From Chitinophagaceae bacterium (GTDB taxonomy: Bacteria > Bacteroidota > Bacteroidia > Chitinophagales > Chitinophagaceae), in NCBI GenBank assembly GCA_017853235.1, contig JAFMJX010000035.1:1-13007 (forward strand): a DNA stretch of 13,007 nucleotides. The letters are read 5' to 3'. The position numbers and the translations under genes were made by a program. Of the stretch, positions 7,510-13,007 are shown one piece after another. How positions within the stretch are numbered: position 1 is the first letter of the stretch; each line of letters starts with the position of its first letter. A model generated the notes under the pieces. That model did no database searches. It had not been told where the DNA came from and was given only the letters and a program-made list of their open reading frames with translations.

Positions 7510-7968
7510 TTATTCAATATTAGTTTCAATAGAATCATGATTCAAATTAAAGGATTCATTATGCTCACTGTATTTTGTAAGTTCCGATTGCCAATCTACT
7601 TCGGTCAATGATTCATTTTCATTTACGTATGTCTCAATTTCATCATTTGAAATTTCTTGAATATTAATTTCGGCGGTGCTAGTTTGATTTTGTAAACTGT
7701 TATTAGTAAAAATAAAAGTGGCAGCAATAGCAAACAATAATGTTGCAGCAACAGCATAACTGGTCCATTTTGGAAAAGCGAAAGATAGAAACTTGCTTTT
7801 ATTTGTTTGCTCCATTTTATGGAATACGCGGGCATTAAAATTTTCAAAATAAAAGTGAGGAGTTTCTAAGGCATTCTCATTAAACTGAGAAAGGCTTTCT
7901 ATAGAAAAAAGCTGCTCAGCTAGTTTTTGGTCATTATTAAGTTCGTTATGTGATTGATTTTGTTCCAT
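7510..7968 (-). CDS. Single-pass anti-sigma-like membrane protein
   Basis: This 152-residue protein has an N-terminal cytoplasmic part of about 67 residues, one transmembrane helix (about 68-88, WTSYAVAATLLFAIAATFIF), and an acidic extracytoplasmic tail of about 60 residues rich in Glu, Asn and Ser. The cytoplasmic TPHFYFENFNARVFHKM (36-52) resembles the tPegYFenl...v motif of the short membrane proteins that sit beside ECF sigma genes in Bacteroidota. It lacks the HxxxCxxC zinc anti-sigma motif. By position (33 bases after the sigma stop, same strand) and topology it should tether and inhibit the sigma factor at the membrane. That role is inferred. The tail NDEIETYVNENESLTEVDW could be a proteolysis or sensing region. 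An overlapping minus-strand frame at 7623-7847 is a shadow. Confidence 0.7.
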   Translation of the reverse strand: MEQNQSHNELNNDQKLAEQLFSIESLSQFNENALETPHFYFENFNARVFHKMEQTNKSKFLSFAFPKWTSYAVAATLLFAIAATFIFTNNSLQNQTSTAEINIQEISNDEIETYVNENESLTEVDWQSELTKYSEHNESFNLNHDSIETNIE

Positions 7969-8001
7969 TGCGCTTATTTGACAGATTATTGTTAAATGGG
8001 T

Positions 8002-8544
8002 TTAATGTCCTTTTATAAATTCCTCTAATTTTTTGATAGCCTGGTGGTAATTGGCTTTCGCCCCCCCCACAGTCGTGCCTGTGATACTAGCAATTTTTTC
8101 ATAATTCAATTCCTCAAAATAGCGTAGCATAAACACAAACCTTTGTTTTTCAGGCAGTTGCTTAATGGCTTGCTCTAATTGAATTTGAATGTTGGTGCTT
8201 TTGGGAGCATCTGTCAGACTAGAGTGATTTTCGTACGTTCCATTATCTTGGTCTAGAGAAGAAGTCGATTTGCGCTTTTCCTTCGCTATAAAATTAAGAG
8301 TTTCATTATATGCAATCCTAAAAAGCCAGGTACTAAACTCGCTTTCCATTTTAAATCCATCCAATTTATCCCAAATTTTAATCCAAACTATTTGGGCCAC
8401 ATCATCAGCGTCATCATGGTTTAATACCATGCGTTTAATTTGGTGATATACTTTCACCTGATGCTTTTGCATTAATTGCGTGAAAGCCTGTTCGCGGTTA
8501 TTTTTTTGTTGAAATTGGACTATTAATTCTGAATCGGATGCCAT
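8002..8544 (-). CDS. ECF RNA polymerase sigma factor
   Basis: This 180-residue sigma-70 family protein has only regions 2 and 4, the ECF architecture. Region 2 covers about residues 20-90, with DADDVAQIVWIKIWDKL (45-61) for core binding and FSTWLFRIAYNETLNFI (70-86) for -10 melting. A short polar linker (about 91-120) follows. Region 4 covers about 124-178, with LPEKQRFVFMLRYFEELNYEKIA and the helix-turn-helix SITGTTVGGAKANYHQAIKKLE. It should direct transcription of its own operon and an envelope-related regulon. The codons for V159-A162 contain eight consecutive G residues (8061-8068), unusual in this AT-rich DNA and placed in the recognition helix. The downstream genes encode an anti-sigma-like membrane protein and a Spy-like exported protein, so the signal is probably extracytoplasmic. 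The start at 8542-8544 is the only ATG that keeps region 2 whole. Confidence 0.92.
   Translation of the reverse strand: MASDSELIVQFQQKNNREQAFTQLMQKHQVKVYHQIKRMVLNHDDADDVAQIVWIKIWDKLDGFKMESEFSTWLFRIAYNETLNFIAKEKRKSTSSLDQDNGTYENHSSLTDAPKSTNIQIQLEQAIKQLPEKQRFVFMLRYFEELNYEKIASITGTTVGGAKANYHQAIKKLEEFIKGH
8061..8068 (-). repeat. G8 homopolymer tract in the sigma gene
   Basis: The coding strand reads GTG GGG GGG GCG across these positions, giving a run of eight G (C on the plus strand). Loss of one G would send the frame to a TAG after residue 172 with the recognition helix replaced. Gain of one would run past the normal stop. Such tracts can slip during replication, and they are also common sites of sequencing error. 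The present length gives the intact protein. Confidence 0.85.
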
Positions 8545-8571
8545 AGTTACATGAAATTAGACAATCTAAGC

Positions 8572-8605
8572 CAAGAATAGTTTAATATATTATATACGAA
8601 ACAAA
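8572..8605 (-). promoter_or_regulatory. Possible promoter of the sigma factor operon
   Basis: On the minus strand TTTG (8602-8605) is followed, 22 bases later, by TATTCTTG (8572-8579), one mismatch from the Bacteroidota -7 consensus TAnnTTTG. The -7 element lies 27 bases upstream of the ATG, leaving a leader of about 20 bases. Spacing is at the long end of the accepted range. An overlapping TTGACT / TATATT pair with an 18-base spacer is also present, but that is not the usual form in this phylum. Confidence 0.35.
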
Positions 8606-8665
8606 AAAGTCAAGGTGCCAGAAAAAAAGAAATGATTGAGAGTCAAAATAGAACAGAATCAATGA

Positions 8666-8684
8666 AAAAGTAGATTATACTTTT
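8666..8684 (-). terminator. Weak terminator hairpin after the DUF1501 gene
   Basis: The minus strand reads AAAAGTA, TAATC loop, TACTTTTT: a 7-bp stem with a short loop and a T-run, straddling the TAA stop of the DUF1501 gene. Only one G-C pair is present, so it is a weak candidate. The transcript may run on into the sigma operon, which lies on the same strand 130 bases away. Confidence 0.3.
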
Positions 8685-10246
8685 AGGATGGTCTTTACAT
8701 ATTGGTTCACCCCATTTTGAACTCTAATATAGTACACTCCTGCGTGTAAATTATTTCCAAATAAAGTATAGCTATTCATACCAGCATAGGCATAGGTTGT
8801 GTCAATTAATACTTTGATGACTGCTCCTGTGGTATCTAGTAATTGTAATAAGGTTGGCCCACCGTTGGTTTTAAATTCAATTCTTGTGAAAGCGTTAAAT
8901 GGATTAGGATAGTTATTTATCATAGAGTTACCCGAAAAAACCGAATTCTCCATAGCAATACCGCACACACTTGCATTGATAAGAGGTAAAGTAGGATATT
9001 TTTTTAACATGATTTGTAACTCGTTGGTTTCATTCACGCAAAACCAATTTTTCAAAATTGAATTATATACACTTCTAAAATCATTTTGGTAAGGAATATT
9101 ATCATTGACTGTTGCACTTAATGGTAAATCAGGATTGTCACCAAATACACCACCTCTTACATTTTTACCAAATAAAAATAAAGGCGCCGCAGCTCCATGA
9201 TCGGTACCGCCACTTGCATTAGATTTAATACGTCTGCCAAATTCAGAATAAGTCATGCCTATCACTCTATCATCAATTTCTAATCCTTTCATATCATTTT
9301 GAAAAGCGTTAACAGATTCGGATACCGCATTTAATAAATTTGCATGCACTCCAATAGTGGTATCTGTGCTATTGGTTTGTCCAGCGTGGGTATCAAACCC
9401 ACCATAGTTGACTAAATAAACTTTGGTTTGCAAGCCCCCTTTAATTAATCTAGCTACAATTTTTAATTGAGACGCCAATGAATTGTTAGGATAGGTGACT
9501 TGTTGAGTGACGCTGTCCGATGCAGCTTTGATTCTTACTCCATACTTATTACTTTGTTTGGCAATTCTTCTCACAAAACTTAATTCATATCCTCCATTCG
9601 TATTAGGTACTGCCTGATCGGTGCCATCAATTAAATTATAAAAGGAACTAGGGTCAGATATACTCAAACCCATATTTACTACAGGTCCTTGACAAGTAAG
9701 GCTTGTAATGGATCCAATTTGAATTGCTAGAGGATCTGGATTAGCATCATTAGGGTAAGCTTCTGGGTAGTTGGCATAAGTAGTATCTAAATATCTACCC
9801 ATCCATCCCGTATTAATATATTGATTGCTGTCAGATCCGCTCATCCAAATATCAGTGGCTCTAAAGTGAGAGTAATTAGGTTGAGGATATCCTACTGATT
9901 GTACAATATTTAATTTTCCCTCATTAAATAATTTTTGAAACGATGTCATTGCAGGATTTAACCCTGTAGCATCATAACCTTCTAATTTTAATATTTTATT
10001 TTCGGGAATAGCAATATTGGCTCTTGCATTATAATATTTGGAGTAACTACTAATGGGAATTACAGTATTCAATCCATCATTCCCGCCACTCAATTGAATG
10101 ATTACTAAAGCTCTATCGTTATTCACCGATGCTAATAATTCAGGATTGATAATAGGATGATCCTGTAAAATATGAATGGGATTTCCACTAATAATGGTAG
10201 GCGTCAGTAACGCCAAACTATTTCGTATGAATTTTCTTCTTTCCAT
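8675..10246 (-). CDS. DUF1501 protein with Tat-like signal and T9SS sorting domain
   Basis: This 523-residue secreted protein starts with MERRKFIRNSLALLTPTII, a twin-arginine-type signal with a short hydrophobic core. The DUF1501 domain (about 40-405) belongs to the alkaline phosphatase/sulfatase-like clan. Its marks are QLSGGNDGLNTVIP (51-64), VNYGGFDTHAG (279-289), YSEFGRRI (333-340) and GGTDHGAAAPLFLFG (346-360). The Asp and His residues in these motifs are plausible metal ligands. The last 80 residues (444-523), from NNYPNPFNAFTRIEF through HAGVYYIRVQNG to KTILKV, form a T9SS type A sorting domain, so the mature protein should be delivered to the cell surface or released. The molecular function of DUF1501 is unknown. 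Its ATG overlaps the TAA of the DUF1800 gene by one base (TAATG), implying translational coupling and equal dosage. Confidence 0.92.
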   Translation of the reverse strand: MERRKFIRNSLALLTPTIISGNPIHILQDHPIINPELLASVNNDRALVIIQLSGGNDGLNTVIPISSYSKYYNARANIAIPENKILKLEGYDATGLNPAMTSFQKLFNEGKLNIVQSVGYPQPNYSHFRATDIWMSGSDSNQYINTGWMGRYLDTTYANYPEAYPNDANPDPLAIQIGSITSLTCQGPVVNMGLSISDPSSFYNLIDGTDQAVPNTNGGYELSFVRRIAKQSNKYGVRIKAASDSVTQQVTYPNNSLASQLKIVARLIKGGLQTKVYLVNYGGFDTHAGQTNSTDTTIGVHANLLNAVSESVNAFQNDMKGLEIDDRVIGMTYSEFGRRIKSNASGGTDHGAAAPLFLFGKNVRGGVFGDNPDLPLSATVNDNIPYQNDFRSVYNSILKNWFCVNETNELQIMLKKYPTLPLINASVCGIAMENSVFSGNSMINNYPNPFNAFTRIEFKTNGGPTLLQLLDTTGAVIKVLIDTTYAYAGMNSYTLFGNNLHAGVYYIRVQNGVNQYVKTILKV

Positions 10247-11850
10247 TATTGTAGTTGATAGTCGGGCATGTTCATAATATATTTTAATAAAGTTTTTAAT
10301 CTTACATTAACGATATTAAAATTAATGGTAGTTGGATTGTTTAAATAATTATTCCAAGCATCAGTCCAATAGTAATCACTAACTTGCCCGCTTAATAAAA
10401 TTTGTTTTTTAAGATTTGCTTTAAAAGTAGCAGACTGATCCGTTGATATTAAATAGGTAAATAGATCATCTATTAAAATATTAGGATCACTAGGTGTCGC
10501 ACTAATTGCTTTAGCAAATTCTATAGGATTAATAACTACTTTTTTAGTATTTCGCGTATAACCCGTTTCCACCATTAAATCTGTGAACTTATTTCGTTTT
10601 GGTAAAGTATCTGCATTAATCCACAGCTCATAATATTCAGGTGTTTGATAATAAGCAGGCCAGCCGGCTACATTAGGGGGATCCGTAGGGTTTTGACCAA
10701 TACTAATCATTTGATTGAGGAAGTTATTGAATAAATAATAAGCATCCGCATATTCGGTGACAGCGTTTGGAAAAACAATATTGAATTCGCGCAAACAGCT
10801 TACGACATGATCAATTGGGCTTTTGATTTGACAGCCAATATAGAGCGAATCATAAAAATGCTCACTTTTAAATAAGGCATCTAAGACAGGCTTAATTTCA
10901 AAATTATTTTTTATAAAAATATTTGCAAGTGGAGCTATAATATTATTTTCTATAGTATCGTCAATATAGTAGTAAACAAAAAACTGATAAATTTTACGAC
11001 AAATAAATTTAGCAACTTCGGGACGTTCAAAAATCATATTAATTAATTCATCCGTTTCGGTAGCGCCTGCAGCCAATGTTTTACCAGTAATTACCTTGTT
11101 GTTATAATAGGCTGAAAACTGTTTATTACTTGTGTCGTGAACGGTAGGTTCAAAGTATACATTATAAGTGCTGTTTATTCTCCATCCTGTGAGTACTTTG
11201 GCTGCGGCTTTAACATCATCCTCGGTATATTTAACATCTACATTTTTACCTAACGTAAAAAGTTCTTGCAACTCTCTTCCATAATTTTCATCTGGCGCAG
11301 TTTTAGTATTAAGATAGCCATTTAAATATCTCAACATACCAGCATCTGTTGTGATTAATTTAATAAGTTGCTTAAAGTTGCCTAAACAATTTTTTCGAAT
11401 CGTGTCGTGATGATTAAAAACATAATTGCCATAGGCAATGATATCAGATTCTGTACTAAAATGGTTTGCCCAAAACAAACAAAGTTTTTCGGTGATGCTT
11501 CTATCTTGTTGAATCATTTGGCCTACTAGCCATTTTTTTAAGGCCAATCGGCGATAACTATTTATAGTACCATCGGTATTAAAATTATTGACCCAAGTAT
11601 ATCCTAACACGACAGTAGTGTCAATAACTGTAGCCGAACTATAATCATTTAAAGGAGGGGCGGGGTAAGGGGCTGTTGGGTTTAGTAATTCATTGACAGC
11701 TGCTAACATACCCTTACTCACCATATCATCAATATCTGATTTTTTGGCGCCAAATTGCAATCGCTTCAACAAATGTTTTGCTGTAGCCTTATTCCAAGGT
11801 CCGGTATAAGGTGTTAAACCTAATTTGCTTGAAAGGGGGGTGGCTGGCAT
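10246..11850 (-). CDS. DUF1800 domain protein
   Basis: This is a 534-residue member of the DUF1800 family, whose function is unknown. Marks are WNKATAKHLLKRLQFGAK near the N-terminus, ITEKLCLFWANHFSTE (about 119-134), DENYGRELQELFTLGKNV (about 187-204), KAAAKVLTGWRI (about 214-225), and the late PNVAGWPAY stretch. The ATG at 11848-11850 is preferred; a TTG at 11857-11859 would add three residues (MLI). An in-frame TAA lies about 50 bases further upstream with no other ATG between, so the protein has no N-terminal signal peptide in either form. This is odd, given that its coupled partner carries Tat-like and T9SS signals. DUF1800 and DUF1501 genes are well known as adjacent pairs in Bacteroidota and other phyla. 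Carriage of both proteins as one complex is an inference. Confidence 0.9.
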   Translation of the reverse strand: MPATPLSSKLGLTPYTGPWNKATAKHLLKRLQFGAKKSDIDDMVSKGMLAAVNELLNPTAPYPAPPLNDYSSATVIDTTVVLGYTWVNNFNTDGTINSYRRLALKKWLVGQMIQQDRSITEKLCLFWANHFSTESDIIAYGNYVFNHHDTIRKNCLGNFKQLIKLITTDAGMLRYLNGYLNTKTAPDENYGRELQELFTLGKNVDVKYTEDDVKAAAKVLTGWRINSTYNVYFEPTVHDTSNKQFSAYYNNKVITGKTLAAGATETDELINMIFERPEVAKFICRKIYQFFVYYYIDDTIENNIIAPLANIFIKNNFEIKPVLDALFKSEHFYDSLYIGCQIKSPIDHVVSCLREFNIVFPNAVTEYADAYYLFNNFLNQMISIGQNPTDPPNVAGWPAYYQTPEYYELWINADTLPKRNKFTDLMVETGYTRNTKKVVINPIEFAKAISATPSDPNILIDDLFTYLISTDQSATFKANLKKQILLSGQVSDYYWTDAWNNYLNNPTTINFNIVNVRLKTLLKYIMNMPDYQLQ

Positions 11851-11900
11851 AATAAGCAATGATTCTGTATTTGAATTTAAACAAATTTCATGATTTTAGC

Positions 11901-11910
11901 TAGTATACTA
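11901..11910. repeat. 10-bp perfect palindrome in a divergent promoter gap
   Basis: TAGTATACTA is self-complementary and lies in the 132-base gap between the divergent DUF1800 gene (start 11850) and M28 peptidase gene (start 11983), 51 bases from the first and 73 from the second. It could be a shared operator. No clear TTTG / TAnnTTTG pair was found for either gene in this gap. AT-rich palindromes of this size also arise by chance. Confidence 0.25.
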
Positions 11911-11982
11911 TGTTTTTTTTCTCTTAATTTCTGTTTTTGCGATTATCTTTAGTTTCCTTTTTTAATCAAGAAAAATCATATT

Positions 11983-13007
11983 ATGAATAAACTAAGTCAA
12001 CTTATTTTTTTATTGGTGGTTACGATGACATCCTATGGTCAAAATACCAGTAAATGGTTCAATAAAAATGAAACAGAGCGCATTGAAAAATTTTTATCCT
12101 CAGATGCATTAGAAGGGCGAAAAGTATATAGTAAAGGAATTGAAATGGCTGCTAATTTTATAGCCAATGAGTTTAAGCAGAATGGACTAAAGACTTGGGC
12201 GAAAAGTGAAACTTATTTACAAAGCTTTTCAAGATTAAATGTCAAATTTATTTCGGCAATAGGAAATTTTGATGGGACTCCTATTGATACAAAAAATATC
12301 ATTGTAGTGACTGCGCAGGAAAAATTAGAGATCAATGAAACTAGCGGGTATGAATTAGTTAAAATTAATAAGGAAGATAATTTAATGAATAGTGTGAGAA
12401 AATGTATGACTGCAGGCAAAAACTATTTAGTGGTGATAGATGAATCTTTTGCTCAAAATTTTGGAAGATTGGTTCAATTAAAATCTAATATCAACGAAAA
12501 TCAAAAGTCATTAATATTTGTTTTAAGTAATAATACGCCTATAAAATTTAATATTGAAGCAACTCATCAAATTGAAAAATTATCTTTAGCTAATGTGGTA
12601 GGTGTGATCCCTGGAAAATCATTGCCTAACGAATATGTAATTTTTTCGGGACATTATGATCATTTAGGAGTGAATGGCAAAAGAGCTGTGAATGGAGATT
12701 CTATATACAATGGTGCCAATGACGATGCAGCTGGAACAACGGCTATGATTATGCTTTCCAAATATTTTGCTGCATTAGGTAACAATGAACGTACTATTAT
12801 ATTTGCTGCATTTACAGCCGAAGAAGCGGGCGGATTTGGGGCACAATATTTTTCAAAACAATTTGATCCTTTGCAAGTAAAGGCAATGTTTAATATTGAA
12901 ATGATTGGCACCGAAAGTAAGTGGGGTAAAAATAGCGCCTATATTACGGGCTATGAAAAAACCGACATGGGTGCGATTTTACAAAAAAATTTAGAAGGCA
13001 CTGAGTT
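11983..13007 (+). CDS. Exported M28 zinc aminopeptidase (3' part cut by window edge)
   Basis: The frame from the ATG at 11983 stays open for 341 codons to the window edge; the C-terminus is missing. A Sec signal peptide (1-19, ending MTSYG|Q) is followed by the N-terminal region SSDALEGRKVYSKGIEMAANFI, typical of M28 peptidases. A PA-type insert runs at about 70-200. The catalytic domain follows: SGHYDHLG (H224 zinc ligand), YNGANDDAAGT (D247 bridging), TAEEAG (E280 general base, E281 ligand) and FNIEMIG, where E306 stands in the usual Asp ligand position. It should release N-terminal amino acids from peptides outside the cytoplasm. It is divergent from the DUF1800/DUF1501 pair. Minus-strand frames at 12213-12419 and 12660-12911 are its shadows. 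Confidence 0.9.
   Translation, partial: MNKLSQLIFLLVVTMTSYGQNTSKWFNKNETERIEKFLSSDALEGRKVYSKGIEMAANFIANEFKQNGLKTWAKSETYLQSFSRLNVKFISAIGNFDGTPIDTKNIIVVTAQEKLEINETSGYELVKINKEDNLMNSVRKCMTAGKNYLVVIDESFAQNFGRLVQLKSNINENQKSLIFVLSNNTPIKFNIEATHQIEKLSLANVVGVIPGKSLPNEYVIFSGHYDHLGVNGKRAVNGDSIYNGANDDAAGTTAMIMLSKYFAALGNNERTIIFAAFTAEEAGGFGAQYFSKQFDPLQVKAMFNIEMIGTESKWGKNSAYITGYEKTDMGAILQKNLEGTE

Noticed and set aside
11881..11982. Promoter for the M28 peptidase based on TATCTTTA at 11944-11951
   Set aside because: It is one mismatch from TAnnTTTG, but no TTTG lies at the proper -33 distance and the whole stretch is T-rich, so the match is not convincing.
12660..12911. 83-codon minus-strand frame inside the M28 peptidase gene
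   Set aside because: It is antisense to the zinc-site motifs of the peptidase, and its hydrophobic look comes from the reverse complement of those codons.
1..13007. CRISPR arrays, tRNA or rRNA genes, insertion sequences, attachment sites
   Set aside because: I saw no regularly spaced repeats, cloverleaf-like segments, transposase motifs or paired terminal repeats on either strand.

Overview
The window comes from a low-GC member of the Bacteroidota, most likely a Chitinophagaceae-like environmental bacterium. The phylum call rests on several things seen here: a C-terminal type IX secretion (T9SS) sorting domain, a DUF1800/DUF1501 gene pair, a Bacteroidota-style ECF sigma / membrane anti-sigma / Spy-like exported protein operon, an FHS-family sugar transporter, an NhaD antiporter, TAnnTTTG-like -7 boxes and no consistent Shine-Dalgarno sequences. 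The family-level placement is an inference from overall protein character only.

Layout, left to right. (1) The left edge cuts a minus-strand gene for an exported NIPSNAP-type protein. (2) It is divergent from a plus-strand FucP-like sugar:H+ symporter (406-1647). (3) A four-gene minus-strand run reads from 6631 to 1662: membrane-anchored M20 metallopeptidase, exported alpha/beta-hydrolase, exported metal-dependent amidohydrolase (prolidase/imidazolonepropionase-like), and NhaD Na+/H+ antiporter. Spacings are 4, 56 and 20 bases, so it is probably one operon. It ends 14 bases from the convergent transporter gene. (4) At 6769-6897, plus strand, lies a 42-codon gene for a tiny four-to-six-cysteine zinc-ribbon protein, followed at once by a strong bidirectional terminator hairpin. 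(5) A minus-strand regulatory operon (8544 to 6972) encodes an ECF sigma factor, a single-pass anti-sigma-like protein and a Spy/CpxP-like exported protein with an LTPAEAQ motif. The sigma gene carries a G8 homopolymer inside its DNA-recognition region. (6) A translationally coupled minus-strand pair (11850 to 8675) encodes a DUF1800 protein with no signal peptide and a DUF1501 protein with a twin-arginine-like N-terminus and a T9SS C-terminal domain. (7) The right edge cuts a plus-strand exported M28 zinc aminopeptidase.

The unifying theme is the cell envelope: exported or surface hydrolases of peptides and amide or ester compounds, ion and sugar transport, and an envelope-stress style sigma system. 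I see no mobile element, CRISPR array, rRNA or tRNA, and no clear sign of a wholly new multi-gene system. The items most worth a second look are the tiny zinc-ribbon gene, the G8 tract in the sigma factor, and the coupled DUF1800/DUF1501 pair, where only one partner carries export signals.
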